From Carboxydocella thermautotrophica (GTDB taxonomy: Bacteria > Bacillota > GCA-003054495 > Carboxydocellales > Carboxydocellaceae): 64,000 bases of DNA. The DNA is taken from NCBI GenBank assembly GCA_003054495.1, contig CP028514.1, positions 1,104,501 through 1,168,500 of the forward strand. The letters are read 5' to 3'. A program made the position numbers and the translations under genes. Below are positions 52,728 to 61,191 of this stretch, piece by piece. Positions within the stretch are counted from its first letter, which is position 1. Each line of letters opens with the position of its first letter. A model generated the notes under the pieces. It was not told where the DNA came from. It saw only the letters and a list, made by a program, of their open reading frames with translations, and did not search any database.

Positions 52728-53381
52728 TTGGTTCAGATCGCCCCATCCATATTGTCAGCGAATTTTGCCAACCTCTGGGCCCACGTGGCACAGGTAGAAG
52801 CTGCTGGTGCGGAAATGCTGCATATCGATGTCATGGATGGACATTTTGTCCCTAACATTACCATTGGTCCGCTGGTGGTACAGGCCTTGCGGGATAAAAG
52901 CCGGATGACTTTCGATGTTCACCTGATGATCACCAACCCGGACCAGTTTATTGGAGAATTTGTGAAGGCCGGTGCCGATATTATTTCCGTACATGCGGAA
53001 GCCTGTACCCATTTACATCGGACCCTGCAAACCATTCGTAATCATGGTATCAAGGCAGCTGTCGCTTTGAATCCGGCTACACCTCTGACAGTGATTGAAT
53101 ATGTTTTACCTTATCTGGACATGGTCTTGCTGATGACTGTGAATCCGGGATTTGGCGGACAGCGTTTTATTCCGGAAATGGTGGAAAAGATTGAACGGCT
53201 TAATACCTGGCGGCGCGAAAGAAAGCTGAATTTTACCATTCAGGTTGACGGGGGCATTAACCAGGAAACTGCGCCCTTGGTGGTCAAAGCCGGAGCTGAT
53301 ATCCTGGTGGCCGGGTCCTATATTTTCGGTGCTGCCGACATCTCGACAGCAATCCGCAGTTTGCGGGAAAGGTGCGGGTAA
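52728..53381 (+). CDS. rpe: Ribulose-5-phosphate 3-epimerase
   Basis: Rpe interconverts ribulose- and xylulose-5-phosphate. The 217-residue TIM barrel has IAPSILSANFANL, LHIDVMDGHFVPNITIGP, FDVHLMI, LLMTVNPGFGGQRFIPEM and QVDGGIN, with the catalytic aspartates. TTG at 52728 follows GAGAGGAGGT. The gene lies 2 bases after rsgA. Confidence 0.95.
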   Translation: MVQIAPSILSANFANLWAHVAQVEAAGAEMLHIDVMDGHFVPNITIGPLVVQALRDKSRMTFDVHLMITNPDQFIGEFVKAGADIISVHAEACTHLHRTLQTIRNHGIKAAVALNPATPLTVIEYVLPYLDMVLLMTVNPGFGGQRFIPEMVEKIERLNTWRRERKLNFTIQVDGGINQETAPLVVKAGADILVAGSYIFGAADISTAIRSLRERCG

Positions 53382-53382
53382 A

Positions 53383-54408
53383 ATGACAGAACCCCTACTC
53401 TTGCTTTATGATGAGATTTTTCTGAAACACGAGACCGATTCCCTGGAACATGGTAGCCGCTTGCAGGCTATTGTCGGGGAGCTGAAGGAGTACGGATTGT
53501 GGGAAAAAGTACCCCGCAGGCGGCCCCGTCAGGCCAGTCGGAGTGAGGTGTTGCTGGCTCATCCCCATGAATACCTGGAAGCATTGCAGGCATTCTGTGC
53601 CGCTGGCGGAGGCGTCTGGGCAGAAGATACTGTTGTTGACCGGGATACTTATGATGTTGCTCTGCGGGCAGTGGGTGCGGTGCTGGACGGGATCGATGCA
53701 GTCATGAAGGGTGTCTATCACCGTGCGCTGGCTCTGGTGCGGCCGCCGGGACACCATGCTGCCGCTTTGCGGGGAGGGGGCTTTTGTGTCCTTAACAACC
53801 TGGCCATAGGGGCCAACTATGCCCGGCAGGAGTATGGGCTAAACCGTATTGCCATTTTAGACTGGGATGCTCATCATGGCAATGGTTTACAGTCGTTTTT
53901 TTACTCTGATTCGGAAGTGCTATACATTTCTTTGCACCAGGATGGCTTATATCCCTATACTGGCTGGGCAACAGAAACAGGCGACGAACGGGGGAAAGGC
54001 TTTAACATCAATATTCCTCTGCCGAAAGATACAGGGGATACGGGCTACTACTATGCCATGCATAAAATTATTTTGCCGGTGTTAGAGCAATTCCAGCCCC
54101 AGCTTCTGCTGGTGGCGGCAGGATATGATGCCCATTTTGCTGACCCCCTTTCCAGTCTGGCCTTGACCAGTGAAGGATTTGGACAGCTGGCGAAAATGAT
54201 CAAGCCCTGGCCTCTGGTGGCTGCGCTGGAGGGAGGTTATGATCCGGCTACAGTTGGCCACGCTGTGGCTGCTACAGTGGCCGTCTGGGGGGAGTTACCG
54301 GTGGCTGTCACCGACCCGGCGGCTCCTCCTTATGCTCCCGTGCGGCCTACCCAGCGTTTGCGCATCGATGATGCCTGGCAGATCCAGAAAAAATACTGGC
54401 GACTTTAA
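53383..54408 (+). CDS. Histone-deacetylase-superfamily amidohydrolase
   Basis: The 341-residue protein has the arginase/deacetylase fold with the catalytic and metal residues of the HDAC/AcuC family: RPPGHHAAALRGGGFCVLNNLA, ILDWDAHHGNG (metal), the Asp of AAGYDAHFADPLSSL, and the C-terminal LEGGYDPATVGHA. Bacterial members deacetylate acetylpolyamines or acetyl-lysine proteins. No acuA or acetyl-CoA synthetase gene is adjacent. ATG at 53383 overlaps the end of rpe. Confidence 0.88.
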   Translation: MTEPLLLLYDEIFLKHETDSLEHGSRLQAIVGELKEYGLWEKVPRRRPRQASRSEVLLAHPHEYLEALQAFCAAGGGVWAEDTVVDRDTYDVALRAVGAVLDGIDAVMKGVYHRALALVRPPGHHAAALRGGGFCVLNNLAIGANYARQEYGLNRIAILDWDAHHGNGLQSFFYSDSEVLYISLHQDGLYPYTGWATETGDERGKGFNINIPLPKDTGDTGYYYAMHKIILPVLEQFQPQLLLVAAGYDAHFADPLSSLALTSEGFGQLAKMIKPWPLVAALEGGYDPATVGHAVAATVAVWGELPVAVTDPAAPPYAPVRPTQRLRIDDAWQIQKKYWRL

Positions 54409-54433
54409 AAAGCCAGGGATTTCCTCCATTCCC

Positions 54434-54463
54434 TTGACAATCTTTTGTTGTAGAGGGTATAAT
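54434..54463 (+). promoter_or_regulatory. Promoter of the rib operon
   Basis: TTGACA (54434-54439) and TATAAT (54458-54463), both consensus, are 18 bases apart. Transcription would start near 54470, at the beginning of the FMN riboswitch. Confidence 0.85.
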
Positions 54464-54473
54464 CATTGTAAAC

Positions 54474-54613
54474 TCCTTCGGGGATAGGTGAAATTCCTTA
54501 CCGGCGGTAGGCAGCATAAGCTGCGAGCCCGCGAGCCGGCTCAGCCGGCAGATCCGGTGCGCCAGAAGGCAAGTCCGGAGCCGACAGTGACAGTCTGGAT
54601 GGGAGAAGGAGGG
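54474..54613 (+). promoter_or_regulatory. FMN riboswitch (RFN element)
   Basis: The P1 arms CCTTCGGGG and GAGAAGG flank the conserved blocks GATAGGTGAAATTCC, TTACCGGCGGTAGG, AGCCCGCGAGCC, GATCCGGTG, TCCGGAGCCGACAGT and AGTCTGGATGGGAG. This is an essentially textbook RFN order. It precedes ribD with a terminator in between, so FMN should attenuate the operon. Confidence 0.97.
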
Positions 54614-54666
54614 CGAGCAAAACAGCCAGTAGTTACTGCACTGGCTGACTATTTAGTTTGCCCTTT

Positions 54667-54694
54667 TGCCCCGGGAGCGCTCCGGGGTTTTTTA
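54667..54694 (+). terminator. Terminator of the FMN riboswitch
   Basis: CCCCGGGAGC and GCTCCGGGG form a GC-rich hairpin followed by TTTTTTATTT. It lies 26 bases upstream of the ribD start. An upstream segment with ACTGCACTGGCTG is available for an antiterminator. Confidence 0.88.
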
Positions 54695-54719
54695 TTTGTG
54701 GGCCGAAGTGGTGATGAGG

Positions 54720-55829
54720 ATGCGCGATGAAGAATATATGCGATTGGCTTTAGAACTGGCAGGGAGAGCCAGAGGTCGTACCAGTCCTAACCCGCTGGTG
54801 GGCTGTGTGATTGTCAAGGATGGGGAAATCATCGGAGAGGGTTATCATCAGAAGGCCGGCACACCCCATGCAGAAGTGCATGCCCTGCGGGAAGCAGGGG
54901 AACGGGCGGCTGGGGCCGATGTCTATGTAACCCTGGAACCCTGCTCCCATTATGGCCGTACTCCTCCCTGTGCTGATGCCCTGATTGCTGCAGGAGTGAG
55001 GAGAGTAGTTGCGGCCATGACTGACCCCAATCCCCTGGTAGCCGGGCGGGGATTGGCCCGGTTAAGGGAAGCGGGTATTCAGGTGGAAGTAGGTCTGCTG
55101 GAGAAAGAGGCCCGGAAGCTTAATGAGGGCTGGTTATACTATATTAGCCGGAAAATGCCTTTCGTGATCTGGAAGTATGCGATGACTCTGGATGGTAAAA
55201 CCGCTACCCGCACCGGGGACAGTCGCTGGATTAGCAGTGAACAGTCCCGTTTGCTGGTACATCAGCTCAGGAATGAGGTAGATGGTATTCTGGTAGGCAG
55301 CGGGACGGTGCTGGCCGATGATCCTGCCCTTACTACCCGCTTACCGGAGGGCGGCAGGGATGCAGTTAGAATTGTGGTGGACAGCCACGGACGCACACCT
55401 CCGGGGGCCCAGGTCGTCCGGCTGGCGCAAATCTCAGCTGCTCCTACCCTGATTGCAACCACAGAACAGAGTTCTGTTACCTGGAGGCAGCAAATGCAGG
55501 CTGACGGGGTAGAGGTCCTGGTGCTGCCCGAACAGGCCGGGCGGGTTGATTTAACCGCTTTGCTGCAGGAGCTGGCCCGGCGGGGGCTGGTAAATTTGCT
55601 CCTGGAAAGTGGCGGTGAATTGGCCTGGTCCATGCTGGCGGCAGGGCTGATTCAAAAGGTCTATGCCTTTATTGCTCCTAAACTGGCAGGTGGGTTAATG
55701 GCTCCAACTCCTTTGCAAGGTGCGGGGATTGAGCGCATGGCAGCAGCCATTACCATGCAGCATGGAGAATGGCGACAAATCGGGCCGGATTTCCTTTACA
55801 TTGGCTATCCCGCCCGGGAGGTGAAATAA
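54720..55829 (+). CDS. ribD: Bifunctional riboflavin deaminase/reductase
   Basis: RibD deaminates and reduces the pyrimidine intermediate of riboflavin synthesis. The 369-residue protein has the N-terminal deaminase zinc motifs TPHAEVHAL and EPCSHYGRTPPCADAL, and a C-terminal reductase domain (GKTATRTGDSRWIS, VGSGTVLADDP, LLLESGGELAW). ATG at 54720 gives the family N-terminus MRDEEYMRLALELA; ATG at 54714 and GTG codons upstream are alternatives. It is the first gene of the rib operon. Confidence 0.93.
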   Translation: MRDEEYMRLALELAGRARGRTSPNPLVGCVIVKDGEIIGEGYHQKAGTPHAEVHALREAGERAAGADVYVTLEPCSHYGRTPPCADALIAAGVRRVVAAMTDPNPLVAGRGLARLREAGIQVEVGLLEKEARKLNEGWLYYISRKMPFVIWKYAMTLDGKTATRTGDSRWISSEQSRLLVHQLRNEVDGILVGSGTVLADDPALTTRLPEGGRDAVRIVVDSHGRTPPGAQVVRLAQISAAPTLIATTEQSSVTWRQQMQADGVEVLVLPEQAGRVDLTALLQELARRGLVNLLLESGGELAWSMLAAGLIQKVYAFIAPKLAGGLMAPTPLQGAGIERMAAAITMQHGEWRQIGPDFLYIGYPAREVK

Positions 55830-55831
55830 GA

Positions 55832-56488
55832 TTGTTTACAGGGATTGTAGAGGAGCTGGGAGAGGTAAGGGCTCTTAACAGAGGAGCCCGCTCGGCCAGG
55901 ATAAAAATTGCAGCCCGTACGGTTCTGGAAGGGACCCGACTGGGAGATTCCATTGCAGTCAATGGGACTTGCCTGACTGTAACGGAACTGGGACCTGACT
56001 GGTTTATGGCTGATGTGATGGCTGAAACTCTGGACCGCACTAATCTGGGGGAACTGGGACCAGGCAGCCGGGTTAACCTGGAGCGGGCCCTGACTTTAAA
56101 TACCCGCCTGGGTGGCCATCTGGTCAGTGGCCATGTGGATGGTGTAGGCACCATTATCGCTCAGGAGCGGGTGGATATCGCTCTCTTAACCACTATCAGC
56201 GCACCTGCAGGGGTTTTGCGCTATACTATTGAAAAAGGCTCCATTGCAGTAGATGGCATTAGTCTGACTGTTGTCAGTTTGATAGATAATGGTTTTCAAG
56301 TATCCCTGATTCCGGAAACAGTTAAACGCACCACTCTAGGCTTCAAAAAGGTAGGCGACCGGGTCAATTTGGAAGGGGACATCATTGGTAAATATATTGA
56401 ACGCCTGTTAAAATTTCCACCGACATCTGAAAAACGGCAGTCTCAGTTAAGTATGGAATTTTTGGCGCAGCACGGTTTCCTGGAATAG
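55832..56488 (+). CDS. ribE: Riboflavin synthase alpha chain
   Basis: The enzyme dismutates two lumazines into riboflavin. The 218-residue protein begins MFTGIVEELGEV and has the duplicated lumazine-binding half domain (VNGTCLTV and VDGISLTVV). TTG at 55832 follows GGGAGGTG, 2 bases after the ribD stop. Confidence 0.94.
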   Translation: MFTGIVEELGEVRALNRGARSARIKIAARTVLEGTRLGDSIAVNGTCLTVTELGPDWFMADVMAETLDRTNLGELGPGSRVNLERALTLNTRLGGHLVSGHVDGVGTIIAQERVDIALLTTISAPAGVLRYTIEKGSIAVDGISLTVVSLIDNGFQVSLIPETVKRTTLGFKKVGDRVNLEGDIIGKYIERLLKFPPTSEKRQSQLSMEFLAQHGFLE

Positions 56489-56500
56489 AAGGGGAAAGGG

Positions 56501-57712
56501 ATGAGGAAAATGGAAAAACAGTTTCACAGTATTGAAGAAGCTATTGCTGACATTCGGGCAGGAAAAATGATAATAGTAGTGGATGATGAAGACCGGGAAA
56601 ATGAAGGAGATCTGCTGATGGCGGCGGAAAAGGCCACCCCGGAAGCCATTAACTTCATGGCTACTTATGGCAAGGGATTGATTTGTGTTCCGATGGAAGG
56701 CAAGCGGCTGGATGAACTGGATTTGCCCCCTATGGTTACCCATAACACTGACCCCCATGGCACGGCCTTTACCGTTTCGGTGGATTTTAAGGATACTACT
56801 ACCGGGATTTCCGCCCATGAACGGGCTCGCACTATTCAGGCCCTGCTGGATCCAGCCACTAAACCGGCGGATTTGCGGCGACCCGGTCATATTTTCCCCT
56901 TGCGCTATCGGGAAGGTGGCGTGTTGCGGCGGGCGGGCCATACCGAGGCTGCTGTGGACCTGGCCCGACTGGCCGGTCTTTATCCCGCAGGGGTAATATG
57001 TGAGATTATGAAAGAAGACGGGACTATGGCCCGGGTGCCGGAGCTGCTGGAATTTGCCCGGGAACATGGTTTGAAAATAATCACCATCGCTGACCTGATT
57101 CAGTATCGTCGTAAAACGGAAAAGCTGATTCAGCGAGTGGAGACCATCAGATTGCCCAACCGCTTTGGGGAATTCCAGGCCACTGCCTATGAAAGTTTGA
57201 TTGATGGCCAGACCCATCTGGCTATTCATAAAGGAGACCTGACCGCACCTGGCCCGGTGCTGGTAAGGGTTCATTCCGAATGCCTGACAGGAGATGTATT
57301 TGGCTCTGCCCGTTGCGATTGCGGCGACCAGCTGGCAGCAGCTATGCGCATGATTGAGCGGGAAGGCCGCGGCGTGCTGCTCTATATGCGCCAGGAAGGG
57401 CGGGGCATTGGCTTGAAAAACAAAATCCTGGCCTATAAATTACAGGAACAGGGGGCAGATACCGTTGAGGCCAATGAGGCCCTGGGTTTTCCGGCTGATT
57501 TGCGGGATTATGGTATAGGGGCTCAGATTCTGGCTGATCTGGGTTTAAAGCAAATCCGCCTGATGACCAATAACCCCCGGAAAATCAAAGGCCTGGAGGG
57601 TTATGGTCTGGAGATTGTAGAAAGGGTGCCCATTGAGATCGAGCCCTGTGACTATAATGAGCGCTACCTTAGCACTAAAAAGTCCAAATTAGGGCACATG
57701 TTGTCCTTCTAA
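56501..57712 (+). CDS. ribBA: DHBP synthase / GTP cyclohydrolase II
   Basis: RibBA supplies both precursors of riboflavin. The 403-residue fusion has the N-terminal RibB domain ([45 protein letters not shown]) and a C-terminal RibA domain ([21 protein letters not shown] with zinc cysteines, and [17 protein letters not shown]). ATG at 56501 or 56510 (MEKQFHS) could be used. Confidence 0.95.
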   Translation: MRKMEKQFHSIEEAIADIRAGKMIIVVDDEDRENEGDLLMAAEKATPEAINFMATYGKGLICVPMEGKRLDELDLPPMVTHNTDPHGTAFTVSVDFKDTTTGISAHERARTIQALLDPATKPADLRRPGHIFPLRYREGGVLRRAGHTEAAVDLARLAGLYPAGVICEIMKEDGTMARVPELLEFAREHGLKIITIADLIQYRRKTEKLIQRVETIRLPNRFGEFQATAYESLIDGQTHLAIHKGDLTAPGPVLVRVHSECLTGDVFGSARCDCGDQLAAAMRMIEREGRGVLLYMRQEGRGIGLKNKILAYKLQEQGADTVEANEALGFPADLRDYGIGAQILADLGLKQIRLMTNNPRKIKGLEGYGLEIVERVPIEIEPCDYNERYLSTKKSKLGHMLSF

Positions 57713-57736
57713 ATAATTTTTGAAAGGAGCAAGAAC

Positions 57737-58210
57737 ATGGCATATCAGTTATTGGAAGGTAAATTGCTGGCCCAGGACCTTAAATTTGCCATTGTAGTAG
57801 GCCGCTTTAATGAGTTCATCACCAACAAACTGCTGGGCGGGGCTTTAGATGCCATTAAACGCCATGGCGGTAAAGAAGAAGAAGTAACAGTAGCCTGGGT
57901 GCCGGGAGCATTTGAGATTCCCCTGGTAGCCCAAAAACTGGCGGCCTGTGGCCAATATGATGCAGTCATCTGTCTGGGGGCGGTTATTCGCGGTTCTACT
58001 CCCCATTTTGATTATGTAGCGGCTGAAGTGGCCAAAGGGGTGGCCAAAGTGGGACTGGATACCGGCAAACCTGTGATTTTCGGTGTCCTGACCACTGATA
58101 CCATTGAACAGGCCATTGAACGGGCAGGCACCAAAGCTGGAAACAAGGGGTATGAGGCTGCGGTTACTGCTATTGAAATGGCCAATTTGTTGAAGCAAAT
58201 GCAGGAATGA
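57737..58210 (+). CDS. ribH: 6,7-dimethyl-8-ribityllumazine synthase
   Basis: RibH condenses the RibBA and RibD products to lumazine. The 157-residue protein has [25 protein letters not shown] and [21 protein letters not shown] with the catalytic histidine. ATG at 57737 follows GAAAGGAGC. It ends the ribD-ribE-ribBA-ribH operon. Confidence 0.96.
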   Translation: MAYQLLEGKLLAQDLKFAIVVGRFNEFITNKLLGGALDAIKRHGGKEEEVTVAWVPGAFEIPLVAQKLAACGQYDAVICLGAVIRGSTPHFDYVAAEVAKGVAKVGLDTGKPVIFGVLTTDTIEQAIERAGTKAGNKGYEAAVTAIEMANLLKQMQE

Positions 58211-58211
58211 A

Positions 58212-58242
58212 CCAGGCCGGTTTTACCGGTCTGTTTTTTTTA
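58212..58242 (+). terminator. Terminator of the rib operon
   Basis: CAGGCCGG and CCGGTCTG form a stem around TTTTA, followed by eight T. It starts directly after the ribH stop. Confidence 0.9.
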
Positions 58243-58355
58243 AGCAGGAATTGTGAAAAAAATGTCGTATAAAGTAAATTAGAGGAGGTGAAGTAAAGAG
58301 GTGTAATTTTGTCGAAAGGTTGACAAAAATTCAAAACAGTAGAGGAGGGAGCGAA

Positions 58356-59855
58356 ATGTTCAAAAACAGAAAGGCAGGCATAATGGGATTTGCTCTGTTA
58401 GTTGCGTTTGCAGTAGGCAGCGGTACAGGTTGGGCCAGTACTGCCTATCTGAGCAAAGTACCCAGCAGTTTGCCAAAAAGCTGTACTACCTGTCATACAA
58501 CAAATATACCACAATTGAACGAGACAGGTAAGAAATTCCTGAGCGCTGGAAGAAGTTTCTCTTTCTTGCAAAGTACAAAGACTACAACAACCAGGACAAC
58601 AGTAACTAAAACAACCTCTACAACTAAAAAATCAACCAAAAAATCAAGCAAAAAACAACCAGTAAAACAAACTGCAGCTAAACCACAACCAGCTAAACCG
58701 CAACCAATCAAACCGACACCGCCGCCCAAACCAGCTTTTGATCCGGTAGCTTTCAACTATCAGGCCTGGGCAAGCAGCAAGCACAGCCAGCTGGTAGAGG
58801 AAGGGCCCGATAAATCAATTTGGCCCAATAACCGGGGTGGGACTTATAACTGTGCCAAGTGCCACACTACTGAAGGATTTAAAGCCTATATTACTGATGT
58901 AAAAAGCAATCCAGCTACTTTTGAAGCGGTATATGGTAATGCCAGCATCACCTTGAAACCTTATGGTCCTTATCCCAATGCCAAAGCGGTAGCAGCTTGT
59001 GATGCCTGCCATGACAACAAGGGGCTGCGGATTACTGGTATGGTGGGATTGCAAACTGTGGCAGTTCCAGGACAACCCGGTGCTGATAAACCATTTATGA
59101 TGGTTAATGCCGGTAAAGCGGCCGCCTGTTTTGTCTGCCATGATTATCGCAAGGCTCCATCTTTCCCCAGGGACTTGAATGCACCTGGGGTAGCCATCCG
59201 TGGACCTCACGCCGCTGCCCAGAGTGAATTGCTGCTAGGTTTTGGTGGAGCAGAAGTAACAGGTGAAAAATATCAATCTTCCCCGCATGCTGCTATACCT
59301 AATGCCTGTGTCACCTGCCATATGGCAAAAAGCAATGTACCTGGTCTGGGTGGTCACACATTTAAGGTTGCAGCCAGAGATGCCAGCGGTAAATTGATTA
59401 AATCAAATCTTAATGCCTGTACTGCCTGTCATCCGGGCCTGAATACTATTAACCGTCAGGCTCTGGGCGATTATGACGGGGACAGGAAAATCGAAGGGAT
59501 TCAGGATGAAATCAAAGGTTTGATCGCTGTGCTGGAAGAAGCTATTAATGAGAAACTGGGTTATCCTGAAGCCCATGCTGTCAGTACCGGTGGTCAAATC
59601 ATTATCTACACTGATATGAAGCATACTGACTCTTTAACACATAAGTTTGAAAATAACAAATGGGTAGTGGATACAACCAAACCTTACTGGACTAACCCTG
59701 CAGCAAAAGAAATCTATAATGCTCTTTTCAATATCTTCTTTATTGAGGATGAAGGATCTTATGGGATTCACAACCCTGTTTATGCAGTACAGCTTCTGCA
59801 AAAATCCTATAAAGAACTAACTGGTCATGATGTACCTAATGCCAGAATTCGTTAA
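58356..59855 (+). CDS. Secreted hexaheme cytochrome c
   Basis: The 499-residue protein has a signal peptide (about 1-28, ending GTGWAS). It has six CxxCH haem sites at about residues 43, 166, 215, 258, 318 and 355 (CTTCH, CAKCH, CDACH, CFVCH, CVTCH, CTACH). Between haems 1 and 2 is a Thr/Lys-rich then Pro/Lys-rich linker (about 80-127). It separates a monohaem N-terminal segment from a five-haem C-terminal domain. ATG at 58356 follows GAGGAGGG. A role in extracellular or membrane-associated electron transfer is likely. I do not recognise a named family. Confidence 0.85.
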   Translation: MFKNRKAGIMGFALLVAFAVGSGTGWASTAYLSKVPSSLPKSCTTCHTTNIPQLNETGKKFLSAGRSFSFLQSTKTTTTRTTVTKTTSTTKKSTKKSSKKQPVKQTAAKPQPAKPQPIKPTPPPKPAFDPVAFNYQAWASSKHSQLVEEGPDKSIWPNNRGGTYNCAKCHTTEGFKAYITDVKSNPATFEAVYGNASITLKPYGPYPNAKAVAACDACHDNKGLRITGMVGLQTVAVPGQPGADKPFMMVNAGKAAACFVCHDYRKAPSFPRDLNAPGVAIRGPHAAAQSELLLGFGGAEVTGEKYQSSPHAAIPNACVTCHMAKSNVPGLGGHTFKVAARDASGKLIKSNLNACTACHPGLNTINRQALGDYDGDRKIEGIQDEIKGLIAVLEEAINEKLGYPEAHAVSTGGQIIIYTDMKHTDSLTHKFENNKWVVDTTKPYWTNPAAKEIYNALFNIFFIEDEGSYGIHNPVYAVQLLQKSYKELTGHDVPNARIR

Positions 59856-59880
59856 AATCTAAGGTATATTTCCCCCTTTC

Positions 59881-59913
59881 TGCCACATAATAATGTTGTA
59901 CAAGCATGTGGCA
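59881..59913. repeat. 8-bp inverted repeat before the carboxypeptidase gene
   Basis: TGCCACAT (59881-59888) and ATGTGGCA (59906-59913) are perfectly complementary, with 17 bases between them. No T-tract follows; the ribosome site AAAGGGGG of the next gene directly abuts the right arm. It could be an operator, an mRNA hairpin masking the ribosome site, or a weak terminator of the cytochrome gene. Confidence 0.4.
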
Positions 59914-59928
59914 AAGGGGGTTCTTTTT

Positions 59929-61101
59929 ATGTGGAAGAAAATGATTATCTGGATAACAGCATTTACACTGCTTTTTCCGGCTGCAGCCGGTGCTGCAAAG
60001 ATAAAAACTGGTCAGCAGCCTGCACAGCCGGTGGTTCAACTGGAGACTACAGCACAATCAGCCGTTTTGATGGAAGCTAATAGTGGACAGATTCTCTATG
60101 AAAAAAATATGCATCAGGCCTTGCCGCCGGCCAGTGTAACTAAAATCATGACTTTGCTGGTGGCTGTAGAGGCTGTGGAACAGGGCAAAGTAAAACTGGA
60201 AGACCGGATTAAGGCAAGCGAAAATGCTGCCGGCATGGGTGGATCCCAGATCTATCTTGAACCCGGGGAAGAAATGACACTAAAAGACCTGCTGATTTCG
60301 ATAGCTGTTGGTTCTGCCAATGATGCCTGTGTAGCAGTGGCGGAGCATGTTGCCGGTTCCCATGAGGCTTTTGTGGAAATGATGAACCAGAAGCTTAAGG
60401 ATCTGGGTCTGAAGGACAGTAAGTTTGTCAATGCTTATGGTTTGCCTGCTGAAGGTCATGTCGCTTCTGCTTATGACCTGGCTATGATCCTCCGGGAAGG
60501 GATGAAACATCCCCTCTTCCGGGAATTGACCTCTATTAAGGAATATGACCTCCGGGGTGGTGAATTTAAGTTATATAATACCAATAAGCTGCTCTGGTGG
60601 TATAATGGTGCTGATACAGGCAAAACGGGCTGGACCACTGAAGCCAAATACTGCCTGGCTTCTTCGGCCCAGCGGGATGGCTTGCGCCTGATTGCAGTGG
60701 TGATGGCAACCCCCGAGCCTCGCAGCCATTTCCGGGAATCTATCAAGCTGTATAATTATGGGTTTGCCCGATATAAGGCCGTTAATATCAGTCAGGCTGG
60801 GCAGGTTCAGGGTGTTATCCCGGTAAGTAAAGGCCAGGTCAAACAGGTAAAAGCTGTAAGCCAGGAACCGGTAGTAATGGTGGTGGAAAAAGGCCAGGAG
60901 AAAAAAGTAACCTATAAGGTAGAAATTCCTGCTCGAGTTCAGGCTCCGATTAAGAAGGGGCAGAAAATTGGTAAACTAATCATAATGTTTGAAGGTCAAC
61001 CAGTAAAAATTGTGGATTTGGTGGCTGCGAGGGAAGTAGAGGCAGCTACCTTAAATCAGCATTTTGGTGCCATCTGGCAAAAAGCCACAGGAATTAAATA
61101 A
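59929..61101 (+). CDS. dacF: D-alanyl-D-alanine carboxypeptidase (DacF/PBP5 type)
   Basis: This enzyme trims the terminal D-Ala of peptidoglycan. The 390-residue protein has a signal peptide (MWKKMIIWITAFTLLFPAAAGA), the SxxK motif SVTKIM, the SxN motif SAND, and KTGWT, followed by a C-terminal PBP5-like domain. ATG at 59929 follows AAAGGGGG. DacF-type enzymes in spore-formers often act on spore cortex, but no spoIIA genes follow here. The broader DacA/DacF assignment is safer than the exact role. Confidence 0.88.
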   Translation: MWKKMIIWITAFTLLFPAAAGAAKIKTGQQPAQPVVQLETTAQSAVLMEANSGQILYEKNMHQALPPASVTKIMTLLVAVEAVEQGKVKLEDRIKASENAAGMGGSQIYLEPGEEMTLKDLLISIAVGSANDACVAVAEHVAGSHEAFVEMMNQKLKDLGLKDSKFVNAYGLPAEGHVASAYDLAMILREGMKHPLFRELTSIKEYDLRGGEFKLYNTNKLLWWYNGADTGKTGWTTEAKYCLASSAQRDGLRLIAVVMATPEPRSHFRESIKLYNYGFARYKAVNISQAGQVQGVIPVSKGQVKQVKAVSQEPVVMVVEKGQEKKVTYKVEIPARVQAPIKKGQKIGKLIIMFEGQPVKIVDLVAAREVEAATLNQHFGAIWQKATGIK

Positions 61102-61118
61102 GATAAATACTGGGTTTA

Positions 61119-61165
61119 AAAGGGTTTTGTTGTGGTCAATCAGCAAAACCCTTATAATATTTTTA
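61119..61165 (+). terminator. Hairpin terminator between dacF and the LevR-type gene
   Basis: AAGGGTTTTGTTG and CAGCAAAACCCTT pair almost perfectly (one G-T), followed by ATAATATTTTTAAG. A possible promoter overlaps it: TTGTGG (61130-61135), 17 bases, TATAAT (61153-61158). The overlap could make the promoter structure-dependent, but this is weak. Confidence 0.6.
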
Positions 61166-61191
61166 AGAGTAAAAAGGAAAAGGTGTGGAGT

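Noticed and set aside
54488-54730. An 80-codon plus-strand ORF before ribD
   Set aside because: It lies across the FMN riboswitch and its terminator and reads low-complexity sequence.
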